A stretch of DNA of 64,000 nucleotides from Cymbomonas tetramitiformis (Eukaryota > Chlorophyta > Pyramimonadophyceae > Pyramimonadales > Pyramimonadaceae): the NCBI GenBank assembly GCA_001247695.2, contig LGRX02034272.1, forward strand, positions 1 through 64,000. Direction: 5' to 3'. The notes beneath the pieces were generated by a model that worked only from the letters and a program-made list of their open reading frames with translations, had not been told where the DNA came from and did no database searches. Of the stretch, positions 1 through 11,757 are shown one piece after another. Position 1 is the first letter of the stretch. Every line of letters begins with the position of its first letter. A program made the translations under genes and the position numbers.

Positions 1-256
1 GGGGAGGCCCCCAATTCCGGACACCGTCTTGGTAGACGGGGGGTTCAACCCCCTAGGCGTTAAAGCGTGTTGCTAGGGAGGGGGTCTAACCCCCCTAGGA
101 ATTCCGACGAAAATACACACTTAAGGGAACTCTTAGGGGGAATTAACTGCTAGGGGGGTGGGTTAGCCCCCCTAGACGTTAAGATGTGCTGCTAGGGGGG
201 GCAAAATCCTTGTCCGGAATTGGGGCCCTCCCCCCCAAAGCAATGTCCGCCCCCCC
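1..256. repeat. Inverted-repeat miniature element, family B, copy 1
   Basis: Both ends carry the same sequence in opposite orientation: a G-rich run followed by CCCCAATTCCGGACA. The interior is itself a series of quasi-palindromes built around CTAGGGGG/CCCCCTAG. A second copy lies inverted at 44,892-45,140. The left end may be cut by the window edge. No coding capacity is seen. It is best read as a MITE-like or foldback element of unknown superfamily. Confidence 0.6.
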
Positions 257-284
257 CTTACGTCACGATTTCCGTAAGCTCAAT

Positions 285-375
285 TTGCCCGCTGCGGGGC
301 TCGAACCCAGGTGCCCAAGCTTGGGTGCCCAAAAAACATAATTATGGGGAACGAGCTAACCACTGTTCCGCGTTT
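285..375 (-). other. tRNA-like remnant, possibly a SINE head
   Basis: Read on the minus strand, this contains a T-arm-like GGGTTCGAGCCCC and, about 60 bases upstream, a D-loop-like AGTGGTTAGCTC. The acceptor arms do not pair and the anticodon region is disrupted by a duplicated GGGCACC stretch. It is not a functional tRNA by eye. A degenerate tRNA or tRNA-derived SINE head fits better. Confidence 0.3.
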
Positions 376-519
376 CGTACCGCCCCCACCCACGCGTGGG
401 TGGTATGCCTTTCCTGGCTATATGTACCCGAACCTTGTCGAGACGTGAAATCTGCACCGTTGACCGATCGTGAAACTTTACCCTCTATTTCTATAGAGGG
501 CAAACTCGAAAACGATTAA

Positions 520-1877
520 GAGATGACATCATATTAATCGAAAAAGAGCTCCGACTATATCATTTAACAAATTGCTGACGGTTGTAAGATGGCGCATGCT
601 TGTTTACGAAATTATAGAGCCGCAGTAAGATAGCTCGTCGTATTCAATATATTAAACGGATGAACTTTCATTTAATCGGGCGTGGGCAAACGAAAATGGC
701 GCGTTGATATTTTGGTTACCTAGTAAATCATATATTGATATGTACAGATAACGAACCAGCAGCCATCAAGATCAAGCAATTCAACGATTCAACGTTGATG
801 ATGATGTTTGAATGGCATATGCACAGTGTATAAATGACATGCATGAATACGTATATCGCGCGTTCGTCGTAATTCGTGGGTCCTCGCGGTCGGCGTGTTT
901 GTGTGCCCCAGCATGGTATGATCACAAGCTACCGGGTGATGGCCTATAGTAGTCAATCCGGGAAAATTGCCTGGTGGTATGAGCTGTTGCTATCGACATC
1001 GATTTATTGAGGCAAATATATTGCGCATGCTGTAATGTATCTTTGGTTGGATTTGTGATGAGTGTACATGTGTGGGCGATGTCTTCGTACGTAGCACATT
1101 TTCTGTGTGCATTGTAGACGATGAAAGATCCATAATATATTGGTAAACTGGGATCGACATAAACGGTGGCATACCGAAAGCTAGTGACACACATAATTTT
1201 AGGCATCTGTCTACCCAATCGCGCGCGTGTTCAGTTGCACGAATTGCAAATTTTGCACATTGACATTTTATACATATGGATACCACATTGCAGCGTGGCA
1301 TTTACTACTGATCGGAGGATCGAAATGTGTTTATTGTAAATTTTCGAACATTGTCATCCATCTGAACAAGCATAACTTGCACGCACGTCACAAAAGTTTG
1401 CAAGCTAGTGTTCGGCGCCGTGCTGCGACTATCTGTCGCAGCCGTCAGATACTTGCTTAGGTGCCCATAATACAATACGTCTGCGTGGAAGATGTACAAC
1501 GTGTAATGGACATCGCCGGCTTTCTCTTCATCTGCAACACGTCGATGTGGGCCATCATGCGTTTGAACTGGCACATTTGAAATATAATCGAATTTCAAGC
1601 CAGCTTTATCGAGCATGCCATACATACGAAATGCAACTAACAGTTTGACGCGCATTATGGGATGTAGGATGGGAGGCACTGCCCCAGCAAAACATCAGAC
1701 CGTTAGAAGGATAGAAATCGCAATTACAGTACTCGGCTAATAAACTAATAGCTGCCCACAAGCAAATTGCCGCGCGCACGTTGGTGTTATTTATTTATGG
1801 TGCTCGCGCTTACCGACAGTCGGCGAAATAAATAAACAAACGAGCATACAGAGCAGCGGGGACACATACACAACCGG
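520..1877 (-). other. Gene-poor AT-rich stretch with two possible minus-strand coding fragments
   Basis: No recognisable domain is present. Two minus-strand open stretches, 1,305-1,679 (124 codons) and 922-1,218 (98 codons), have protein-like composition with a balanced residue mix and many aromatic residues, and no low complexity. They could be exons of one minus-strand gene, but I could not match splice sites or a family. The region from about 1,780 leads into the plus-strand MGC exon and is a plausible place for its promoter and 5' UTR. Confidence 0.25.
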
Positions 1878-1883
1878 TTGAAT

Positions 1884-2260
1884 ATGGGCTGCTACAATTC
1901 GAAAACTGAGAAGTCGAAACCGACAATGAGCGTGGATTCAAATGAGACCAGTTCTTCGACGAAGGCAAATTCTAAAGTCAGCAGAAGCAGTAGTATAAAT
2001 AAACGTCAGTATCAGCAGCAGTGCTCGAGAGATGATACCAATACAAGTAGTAAGCTCGTTGAAAGCGCGCACTTGCAGCAACGGCATGAAGCATCTCCTG
2101 AAAACAAAAACCGCGTGGGACCACCTCCTTTTGAACTCGATTGTGAAGCTGAGGGGAAGAGTTCCGGGGACACGCCGCTTCGTTTAGCCTCGTCATTGTT
2201 GTCACCACGCCCTTATACGACCTCATCGTGTTCGAATCCCAACCCAAGTACAACAATAGG
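1884..2260 (+). CDS. First exon of an unrecognised protein with an N-myristoylation-like start
   Basis: An in-frame ATG at 1,878 is followed two codons later by a second one. I prefer the second, because it gives M-G-C-Y-N-S-K, the MGCxxS pattern of proteins that are N-myristoylated and often palmitoylated. The next 115 residues are Ser/Asn/Thr/Gln-rich and probably disordered. The exon ends in a good donor, ATAG|GTAAAC, leaving one base of a codon (phase 1). The family is not recognised. The start motif suggests a membrane-tethered signalling or scaffold protein, which is inference only. Confidence 0.5.
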
Positions 2261-4061
2261 TAAACACAATTAATATATGCATGTGACGTCATCATCTTAA
2301 GTAGCACTGCCAGTGCAAGAATTAACTGCAGCCCAGCCGTTTCCAAGATCGTGAACTTCAAATTGTTGACACAGTAAATGGTCACTTGCCGACATGCATC
2401 GCGCGTCTCGAGCGCTTAGTTTTTGCATTCGTGATGTTGTGCGCGTTCATCTTGTGCAACATCGCAAAATGGAGAGCACGCAAACCAGTATTGAGATACG
2501 AAATTGGATTGCCTGCTGCTCGCCTGCTACACACGTCTACGCGCGCGCACACACTTTAAGTGCGCCATTCTCGATGGAACCGACGTGTCGTCAACATAGC
2601 TCAGCAATCAAACTAGGTACCGCATCAAATTGCAAGCATAATGTAGGGTTAGGTCTTACCATCGGGATGTACCTAGCTGACGCGGAATAAATTAGGCACG
2701 CATCACCAAGAGGAAGTTTATCTGTAGTTTGCAGCGCCGCGAGCGCCGTGCACTTGCGAAGGCACTGGGAAAGGTGATGTGGAGCATCTCATGACACTTC
2801 GAAAGTGGTGCATGTATTTATTGTGCACCCTACCACGCCGTGCACATTACACATGACTGGTCATATGCTCCTCCCACGGTAATTCATACCGTCCGGCTGC
2901 TGTTTTCCCCAGCAGGGCCTACAAGATAGTTTGTTTAACACAACCTCGGTGTTGCTTTGTGATGTGCTGCCGCGCTGCCTGAGGGAGATGCTATAAGATG
3001 CAATGATTACATATTTAATGAGAGTTGAGAGAGGTATACGTTGGGATAGTGATGGTGGTGATGATCGATGATCGATGGTGGTGGTGGTGGTGGTATTGAT
3101 GGCGGTGGCACTGATGATGATGATGGTGATGTATGCCATCGCTCCTCTCGTACATGTAGCAGATGCCGATGACATGTCGACGATCAAAATTTCCAATCAA
3201 GGTGTTTGCCTGCATATGATGTCACCCTGCAAAGGAAGAGGAGGGGGGGAGATCCATTGAGCAGTGTGAAGTATTGAGTCCCCGCGGCCTTTCATTTTCC
3301 CTGCTCACGTCTCCCTGTTGTCGTGGAACCGTTTATATGGGCCTGTGTGAGAGTGAGAGCTACTTAATCCACTGCGAGCTGTTGATATCTCCATGCATTG
3401 ATACAAGGGCGGAGGATTTATGTGGCCAGTTTCCGCTGTCCCTGAAACAGATAATGTGCTGCGGTAGATCCTAAGAAGCGGTGGGTGGCTGCATGTGAGG
3501 TGCCTCCTGAGGGCTCCAGTTTCAATTCATCAGCCGCGTCTCGTCAACAAGCAGGCTCTGCTCAGGGTCTTCAAGCAGTCTTAACACATAAGTGGCACTC
3601 ACACATAATTAGTTATGATGAATCCATTCCTGCCAACCCCATTATCACTTGATGCAGATGGTCAGCGCCTGCGCCTGCATGGTGTTGCTTCAGCTCCGCA
3701 CTTGCGCTGCGTTTGTGCCGGTGCCAGCAAGAGTGGCACGCCATTGCCTGATATAATTGTGACCTTGCCCTGAGCAGTGAAGCGTCGCTCCTCACACAAA
3801 GCATCATCAATGGCAATACTGCTCTCATCCGCACTGTGGGCAGTTCTTGTGAGAGAGCTTCACGATTATCCACAGCACACCGTACTCTCTCAGTTGTAAA
3901 CATGCTTATGTACTAATAATAGCCTTACAACTGAGAAAGCCGACAACCCACTGCCTGTTATATCGATGATGCTCTATATTCATAATTGCTTGTTTGTGCA
4001 TATCAACTTTCGGAGCCGCTATAAGTGACATTTGTTACAATTTCACTGAATGAATTGTCAG
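2261..4061 (+). other. Probable intron region, with one candidate mini-exon and a microsatellite
   Basis: No long coding stretch is present. A 39-bp candidate exon at 2,735-2,773 has a strong acceptor (TAGTTTGCAG|) and donor (AAAG|GTGATG). Its phase (2 bases in, 1 base out) would fit between the exon ending at 2,260 and the one starting at 4,062. A TGG/TGA microsatellite lies at about 3,048-3,132. Another possible exon begins near 3,658 after TGATGCAG. All are tentative. Confidence 0.25.
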
Positions 4062-4276
4062 GTCACCGCATATCTTGGGAGCTTTCTGCCTTCGGCAACA
4101 TCGTGAACGATGGCATGAAGCTGGCCGCTGATGAAGCTGTGAACGAGCGCATCGACGGACCCGAGGGAGCGGGGGGGCTCAGTACCATAATGTCGCCCTT
4201 GTTTTGTATTGGACGTTGCCAGCACCGATGGTACGTGGAACAAGCTAACATTTTCTTGGGCACTGCATGTACAATA
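4062..4276 (+). CDS. Candidate internal exon, unknown protein
   Basis: The exon is preceded by TTGTCAG| and ends at ACAATA|GTAAGA, a near-consensus donor. The single open frame gives about 71 residues; the first part (ISWELSAFGNIVNDGMKLAA and the acidic stretch after it) looks like folded protein. The entry phase matches the one-base overhang of the exon ending at 2,260, so the two could belong to one transcript. An internal GTACCA near 4,180 is an alternative, shorter end. Family not recognised. Confidence 0.4.
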
Positions 4277-6953
4277 GTAAGAACTATACTTGATCAATTG
4301 TATCGTGATCCGCCTCAATTGATCCAGCGGCTGGAAGGCATTTTCTTGAGTTGCTTACGCTTTTTGGGTCACAATACTGCCTCAGCATTCTTATTAGTGT
4401 ATTTTATGGTTATTCTTAAAGTCTAAAAACTTATATTGAACGAAACAGAGGTGCGGCAGTTCTAGACCCCTTCATTCATGTGTGTGTGCCGCGGGCTTAG
4501 TACATCTTTCAAGTGCTGCCAACACTTTTCCCTATCGCACGGGTTGCACAAATGAGCTGCAGTACCCCTCTATCTACCGGATATTCCAACTGCCCGCTCT
4601 TGCCATCTGCACATCTCGCCCATGGTGCTCGCGCCGCTCACTAGGGGCCCTCCACCGATACCAGATCCACATACGGACTCCTCAGCCAATCCCCAGAAAC
4701 CACGCGTGGCGCGTGCACCTCACCCCTTTGAGCGCAGAGTTTCTTCGCCTCACCTCGGTTCTCTCCAAGTTGACAATTTGTTTTTGCATCCAGCAAGGCT
4801 AGGATTGCCACGTGGCTAAACGGGGAATAAACCTAAATTGACCACCAAGCAAGCACAGCAGCGTAGTGTAATTCTTTACCTACCGAAGCACAAAGATACT
4901 TCAGTAGTTTCAGGATTGGGGCTTTGTTATCTTTCTTATGAGTGGCGGTATCCCAGTCCATATCCCCACGATACCCAGTTGTTCACCGCGGTCTCCCAAG
5001 CCCCAGCGCCGCCCTACTGGTCATCCCAGCAGCAGTCTCCGCCGCTGTGAAATGCGCCACGTCTGCCGCATTCTCAAGGCAGTTGAGTGACGAACAAACA
5101 AACAAAGGTGATTAATCAACAAAAATCATAAATAATAAACATGACATATACCATCGTCCCCAGCGAAACAAGGGCCTGCTAGGCCGCAAGGTGTCATGAG
5201 AAATGATACTCCTCAGCCAGGCATGAAGGCGATCAAGCACAGGACTGCGCAGACTGCTCAGTCAGGCATGAAGGCGATCAAGCACAGGACTGCGCAGACT
5301 GCTCAGCCAGGCATGAAGGCGATCAAGCACAGGACTGCGCAGACTGCGCAGACTGCTCAGCCAGGCATGAAGGCGATCAAGCACAGGACTGCGCAGACTG
5401 CTCAGCCAGGCATGAAGGCGATCAAGCACAGGACTGCGCAGACTGCTCAGCCAGGCATCAAGCACAGGACTGCGCAGACTGCTCAGCCAGGCATGAAGGC
5501 GATCAAGCACAGGACTGCGCAGACTGCTCTGCCACACCCATCACGCCTTGTTCCCTTTGATTTGCATTGCCGCAGCTGTGAACTCAACAAGTGTGACCAG
5601 TCTTCGGCAATCACAGCAAGTCGCCAGCTGGCACCTTTATCGAGCCCCCACTTGTTAACACACTGCACCGAGAAGTTAGAATGCACCCGAGCTGACTGAT
5701 TATGAAAGCAAAAACATATCATATTACTAAGTGCACACCAACACGAGGGGCTTCTCCGTCAACAGTGACTAAGTATGACACACACACATTCTTGATTGAC
5801 CAATGTATTTCCCCTGCTGATTATATATAATTATATAGCGTATGCGTACAGTGCAGCATGCGCTTCTTATTGTAAAATGGAGCTGTAAGGCATGAATTGG
5901 GCACACGGATAGCCAAAGAGAACATAACAGGTATAGTAGTTTGTGTACTCGTCTTGAGATTTGGATATTAGTATTGATCGCCTCTCGTTAAGAGAATACG
6001 CAATGTTGAGATAGTTTTAGGGATTTCTAGGGTTCAAAGTGTTGGGGAGCCATCGGTTTCAGAACATCCAGCAGTTCCAAATGAACACTACTACTGGCCG
6101 TGAGAAGCACTATACTTACATTTACAGCCTGTAAGCTGCCGTTCAACCCTTGCCAAGAGGTATGCGTCAGTAGGTTTTGCCTGAGAAAGCAGTGCGTTGC
6201 CGCTGCCGTAGTTGGTCAATACTACTTGGAGATGTGGCTAATAACTATCGATCAAAATTTGGCTGACAGTTTCAACGTACAATGAATGTGACATCGGTCA
6301 AATAAGTGATATTTGACTTATGATAGGGGCAGTCACTACACTTCTGTCTTACGTAAACCTCTGTCTAAAATACAACGCGTACAAAAACCTAGGGGGGGTA
6401 AGGCACAATAAACATAATTGCTGAATCCCCATCAAAGTACGTTCCAGCATAATTTTATTCAAGCAGTACTGCTGCTTTCATAGTAATTCAGAAAATACTA
6501 CAATCAGCTGCCTGCTGCGTTCTCTTCTGAGTCTGCTGCTCTACTGTTTACATTACCCTAGTATGGCGGCATGCTCATGCTTTGCTACGTAAGTGTAGAG
6601 ATCCTTGGAGGAATGAACAGTAGTTTTGGGGGGTAAGTCAAATGAGCGTTTTGGAATATCCTGCACACTTGCTTATTGATATTTCAACAAAAAACAAAAA
6701 ACCCGAACATGAAATAAAGAAATCACTTCTTCAGGAATATACTTCATGTCCTTGCCACATAACATTGGAAGTCACCCAAGTCTTGGCATCTAGGAAATTG
6801 ATTGAAATTTGACACATGCATTACTTATGTCATGCCGTGTACCATACATTAACGTCACACATCCACTCCAGTATTTATATTTCAGACGCGGCCTAGCACA
6901 GCTGACATGTAGCGCACCATTGAGGCACACTACTACTGTGACTGCTGGCTGCA
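4277..6953 (+). other. Repeat-bearing region with weak exon candidates
   Basis: A Pro/His-rich open stretch runs from about 4,560 to 4,819 and a Pro/Ser/Gln-rich one from about 4,910 to 5,050. Both could be exons encoding disordered sequence, but their splice sites are weak. Short splice-bounded pieces occur at 6,063-6,099 (cag|AACATC..GGCC|GTGAG) and 6,128-6,159 (ACAG|CCTG..AGAG|GTATGC). They are only 28 bases apart, so at most one is real. From 6,300 to 6,950 I see nothing recognisable. Confidence 0.2.
5211..5540 (+). repeat. 45-bp minisatellite, about seven copies
   Basis: Tandem units contain CAGCCAGGCATGAAGGCGAT and then a segment ending in GCGCAGACTGCT. The unit length is a multiple of three, so it stays open and would encode a repeated MKAIKHRTAQTAQPG block. 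One unit has an inserted GCAGACTGC and another lacks the ATGAAGGCG part, both also in frame. Whether it is exon or intron is undecided. Confidence 0.85.
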
Positions 6954-7274
6954 GGAGACTTGTGTGGATTGCCAACGACTGGAGCAACAATGTGCTGTCA
7001 CTGTACCTACTCTGCGTCATATCTGATGACACGAGCACCTACGATTCATATGGAGGATGTCACCACCAGCACCGCCACAGTGCCCCAGGAGTTATAAAGC
7101 GGTCATCGCAGCCGCCTGCAGTCATCAGACTAAAGTGTGACTTATCAGTAGAGATTGGTATCAAGAAATCTGCGCAGCACGATGACAGCGATACCGATGC
7201 CTCGCCAGATTCCACCTTGCATGAAATCAAAGCCAGCATCCACCATGTGTTCACGTCACAGAACCGCATATGGG
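6954..7274 (+). CDS. Candidate internal exon, unknown protein
   Basis: The acceptor is GGCTGCAG| and the donor ATATGGG|GTACGC, with one open frame of about 107 codons between them, leaving one base at the donor. The C-terminal half is the most convincing coding part (IRLKCDLSVEIGIKKS, then an acidic DDSDTDASPDS stretch and KASIHHVF). A second acceptor at about 7,117 (GCCTGCAG|) would give a shorter exon covering only that half. No family recognised. Confidence 0.4.
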
Positions 7275-7527
7275 GTACGCATTAAGCTGGCGGTCATCCA
7301 CTTCACTTTACATGTGACAAGCATGACATGTCATTACGTATCTATCACACCAACCGTTGACGTGAACCCATCTGCTACACTAATGTTCACCTGCCACTCT
7401 TCGGTGTAGCATTCACACACGCGGCGACGTTATATATGCAATACATTTGTTCAATAGAAAGAGGTCGTGCGCATGCAGACTGGGCCGCAGGTGACCACTT
7501 AGGCGCTGACAGGAACGTTTCAAGAGG

Positions 7528-7682
7528 CTATATATATGTTACGGTACAAGCGCGCCACACGCATATGCGTGTTTGTACCAGTACAAGCGCGCCAGGCGAG
7601 TACAAGCGCGCCTGGCGCGCTTGCACTGAAATAAGCACGCATATGCGTGCGGCACGCTTGTACCGTAACATATATATATATA
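7528..7682. repeat. Foldback element with long inverted arms
   Basis: The outer arms TATATATGTTACGGTACAAGCG and its reverse complement enclose inner arms containing CACGCATATGCGTG. A further nested GCGCGCC(A)GG hairpin lies at the centre. The whole segment can fold into one long stem. TA-rich flanks suggest a TA target site. It is non-coding. Confidence 0.7.
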
Positions 7683-8231
7683 CACTCTGCCACACCGTAT
7701 GTATAAGGGATCACAATGTGTTAAACCGAGGCACCCACTAAAATAGCAGGCCCTGGAAGACTTCAGGACGGTATCACCCACCGTGAAGGGAAGAAAACTA
7801 TGTATATTCCGATCAGATGCAGGATAGTGCATGTCCCTCACAATCTCTCAAGACATGCAACAAGTGGCCACACCTCAATCTCCACGTGCAGCACGCGATC
7901 CTTGTTGCAGAAGAAGTAGTTGATACTATCAACTAAACATTATATCACACATTAAAGCATGTACAAGACCAGCACTTGGGACACTGGTGGTTGTGCGCTT
8001 ACGGAGCGGTTTTGGAAACAATAACGTTCACCACGCCCTCATAACTTTAGAGGCTAAATATGAATAAATAATATTGTGGGTTTCATCAGAGTGATGTGTG
8101 TGTGTGTGTATGCTTATCCTTGCAACTCCGTTGGCACCCCGTAGCCACAGGAGACTGCACTATGTACCCACACCGGGGATCAAAGGATTCAGCACACACT
8201 TCGGGACACTCATCCGGATTCTCCGGAGCTC

Positions 8232-8540
8232 ACTAGTGAAGAATGGGACCCCCTAAGCCTCGTTGAGCCACCCGAGCCCCTCTGCATCTGCACCGCCAGC
8301 GCACTGCCGCCTTGTGCTTGAAGCCGGTTCATCCCTGCCCCCCGAGCTGCGCGAGCCATATCTCCACCACCAAGCCCACGCGCAAGACCACCCCTCTGCT
8401 TCCTGAGCCTCACTGGGCCACCTGAGCCCTTCTGCGGCTGTCCTGCCGGCGCACTGCTGCTGTGTCTCTGGAGCCGGCTCACCTCCGCCAATCGAGCCAC
8501 CCCTCCACCACCAAGCCCACATCCCACATCACCCCGCTGC
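8232..8540 (+). repeat. Diverged tandem duplication of about 130 bp
   Basis: Two copies of a C-rich block (GAGCC(T/C)CACTGGGCCACCTGAGCC and the similar first copy, ending in CCACCACCAAGCCCAC) lie head to tail. They are about 75-80% similar by eye. The minus strand stays open in two frames because of composition, so I do not call a gene. Confidence 0.5.
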
Positions 8541-8831
8541 CCAAAACAGCCTGGTCTCAAGAGAGCTTGCCCACCCACGCCACGGCCAGAATGCCCAAGC
8601 GCTGTCCCAAGGGGCTGAGAATGATAAACTGGGTTGCCCTCATCCAAACTTGCGCATCCGCCACCATGTGTGTGTGTGTGTGTGCGCGTCTGGAGTCGGC
8701 ATCTCTACTACAACAGTGCATCCACAGGTTGCTTTTATTGACAGTGAGGTGTGGATGTTTATGGGGGTACGCATGTTTGTGTGTGTGACTGTGTGTGCTG
8801 GTGGGGCTGATGATGATTGCAACGATGCAAG

Positions 8832-8921
8832 GACTTCAAGAGATTGTGCAGGTGGGCGCCAGACGAAGCAACAATGGTGGTGTCTCCATGCTGGACACGG
8901 ACTACATGCGCGCATGCGTCG
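8832..8921 (+). CDS. Candidate exon, unknown protein
   Basis: The acceptor ATGCAAG| and donor GCGTCG|GTACGT bound a 90-bp exon. Its frame reads LQEIVQVGARRSNNGGVSML, then DTDYMRACV, and exits with one base (G). That base joins in phase to the exon at 9,071 to make an Asp codon, which supports both calls. The upstream acceptor is the weaker boundary. Confidence 0.45.
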
Positions 8922-9070
8922 GTACGTGCTGCTTGACGCATCTTCTCAACACTAATGCTGATTTGTCCTAATTCCTTGCAACATACTGCTGACACAGTCG
9001 CCGGCTCACCTATCGTTCTTGAAATGTTGAGGGAATCCGGTGGCATCAAGGGATTAATGTGGCAATGCAG

Positions 9071-9223
9071 ACGTCGGGTGTATAGATATGGACGACGATG
9101 CCGATTGCCGAGACGACGACCCTGCTGAGCTGGACCAGCACGTGGAGCGCATGAACATCCAGGAGAGACAGAGCGATGTCCCAGTGTCCTTGAAGCTTGT
9201 TTGTGAGCATCCACGAATCATAG
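9071..9223 (+). CDS. Candidate exon, unknown acidic protein
   Basis: The exon lies between CAATGCAG| and ATAG|GTCAGT. The open frame gives about 51 residues: an acidic segment (DMDDDADCRDDDPAELDQHV), then a helical one ending in SLKLVCEHPRII. Phase is compatible with the preceding exon across a 149-bp intron. The downstream partner was not found. An open 157-bp segment at 9,700-9,856 with good-looking sites enters in the wrong phase. Confidence 0.5.
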
Positions 9224-10690
9224 GTCAGTGCACCACAGACTCTGAATTCTGATGTTTGACATGTTGGGTATGACACTATACAATATTGACTGTCATTTGT
9301 TGATAATGACATCAGCTTGTCCATCATCACAACTGCTGTGTGATGAACTACATGGGATGTGTGATGGTTCTTGTGTGACCGAAGCATAGTGCGTATAGCA
9401 TGGTATACAAATGATCACCCTCTCTGACTGATCAACAATAAACTCTTATCATCCGTCCAAGAAAACAGTCTTAGTGATTTATATCCTGCTCATCAGCCAC
9501 ACAAATATCCCAGGGCTCAGAACCCCCTCTTCATGTTTTGAAAAACAGCCCTGCTATTATTGGTAAAGTTTAAAAGTCTCTCGACTGTCATTGAAGCAAT
9601 CCTCAAGGAGTGAGCGCAGCATTTCAACGCCTGCCAATGCTTGGGAAACTAAAATTGGTCACTGCCTCCCTTTCTGACCATCGTTGCAACACAATTTAGC
9701 TCATTCTTGCACATGAGCAACCCACAATCGTCATCCTTGCCAGCTCTACAAAAATTACATGCCACATTCTTGAGGAACATCCAAGCACCGCGCAGACAGT
9801 GCACATACTGAAACACTTCTGCAGAGCTTGGAAAATAAATCACACTCCCTCACTAGGTACCAGTCGCACGCTGATACCGGCCGCCATATATATAGTGAAG
9901 CTGTGGCTCAAAGGTGGTGAAGCGGGATAATGATACAGCAAAAAGTTGCCGGTGAGTTCAACGCATTATAGATATTGCGAACACAGCAAAACAACAGTAT
10001 TCGCAGCACTCAGCTATACTTCGCCACCTTTGAGTACGATGGATGCTGAAATTGATGTCGTTGATGCTGTCATAACCCCTCGACACTCCATCTGGTCATA
10101 GCCCCCTTTCCCAGTCGCTGAGCTCATTCTACGAGGCATCTCCTACCACCCCAAACACTGCACCACGCGTCTGGTCATCCACATAAAGGCAGATCACATA
10201 ATTCTGATAGAGCCTTGAAAGCAGTCACTGGAAAAAGTTGCCTATTCCAACCCAACACGTGCGATTTTATAAATGTGAAATGATCTCACGGTTTTGGGGT
10301 CACTGGAAAAAGTTGGTCAGTCTTGAAGCGATGCGATCTGAATCGTGAGATCTCCAGCCCGGGCAATCGTTCGGTGTTCCAGCTTTTTTCAGTTGCAAGC
10401 TTCACATCGGACATCAGAATTATTTCCAATTCTTTGAGTCTGACTAAGGACAAATTCAACAGCCGACAACAGCTGACTTAGCGCAATAATATTCACAACT
10501 TGAATACATTACGTGATACATTAGTCAGGAGAAATACTTAAATCCATCTGAACTGTTCATTCAACATATTATGATATCTGCATTCGATCCTGCGTTCCAT
10601 AAAGTGGCTTAGCGCCACAGCTCCGGTATGTTGTACGACTATGTTTGGTAGGGTATGTCATATGTGACGAGAAAATATTTGCTTTTTGGT
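9224..10690. other. No recognisable gene; short inverted repeat
   Basis: An inverted pair, CTCAAAGGTGGTGAAG at about 9,907 and its near-complement at about 10,018, encloses about 95 bases and may be a small MITE. The motif CACTGGAAAAAGTTG occurs twice about 75 bases apart near 10,230-10,310. Otherwise nothing can be supported. Confidence 0.3.
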
Positions 10691-11006
10691 TTTCTGAGAT
10701 TCGCCTCTGGCGGCTCTCGCTTGGCGGTCATGTTTTGCGTATGTGACTATCGATTGTTGCAATAGATGTCGCTTTCAACAGGTTCTATGCTCAATTGTCA
10801 TATGTTAAATATGCAATTCTAGCTTAAGGCGGAATGCTTTCTCCCCCGCAGTTTGCCCCTATCCAGCGAAGTAAAGAATTCTTACATAACGCATCATCAA
10901 TGTAAGTAACATTTTGCTGCATAATATTATCACATATGCCTACTGAGTATTTGTATACCCGTTTCGCCGAGAATGATGACCTCTGCCGCAACTTCCTGAA
11001 ACTTGC

Positions 11007-11757
11007 TGGGCGATAGTAGTTAGGGTTGTCGCTCGCGTGGGCGGTGTCGCGCGTTCGTTCTTTTGACTGTCTAGACGACGTGACAAACGCGACGTTTTTT
11101 TTACTATGGCTGGTGGGACGACGACGACGCTGGTGCTTGGGAGACTTGGGGTCGACGACTGGTTTTGGTGGTATGGAGTGGTGTGTCGAGGGCGTCAAGG
11201 GCACGAGCGCCGTCCACCTCTGCAATCTCGGGAGCAAGCCGGTGGTGAAGCACGGTGTGCTACTGAAATTACTGAGGTGTTGTTATTCCACCTGCAGGTA
11301 ATTAATTCGTGGCGTTCACCTACTTGTGATTTTTTGTTGGTCTATTTTTTTCCGCTTCACCGCTGGCAATTCCCGGCTTCCCTTGTCGTGACGGCTGGCG
11401 TCAACGAGATGAGCTGTGGCGAGGTGACGAAGGAAATGGAGCTCAAAGAGGAAGTAAGTATGCTACGTTTGTCTGGAAATCTCTCGAGTTTGACTGAGGA
11501 TGCTGTGGAGCCGGCAGTTTTCAAGGAGGTTGACTTGGGAGATGCGAAAGCATGCACGATCGACGACGTTCCACGGAGGCGGCAGGCACACAGGAGGTTC
11601 ATAGTTAGATCATATGACCTGTGCCATGAATTGTGGTTGGTAGCACGTTAAAACTACTATTCACTAGTATGAATTAAAGTAAGCTAGGATTATGAAGATC
11701 TCTGCTATGTGATGACTTGGGCTATGTTGTCCGAATTGCGAAAGAACAAACTATACA
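11007..11757. repeat. LTR-like direct repeat, left copy
   Basis: This 751-bp repeat starts TGGGCGATAGTAGTTAGGG and ends AACAAACTATACA, so it has TG..CA ends. It is nearly identical to 12,069-12,752, which lacks 67 bp around 11,361-11,427. The two flank about 311 bp of unique sequence. I find no convincing primer-binding site or polypurine tract and no clear target duplication, so a plain duplication remains possible. Open frames inside (for example 11,106-11,651) are duplicated too and match no family I know. Confidence 0.55.

Noticed and set aside
3015..3260. Poly-His and poly-Val frames.
   Set aside because: They are translations of a TGG/TGA microsatellite.
9700..9856. Exon following the one ending at 9,223.
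   Set aside because: The open frame enters in phase 0, but the upstream exon exits with one base; no phase-compatible alternative found.
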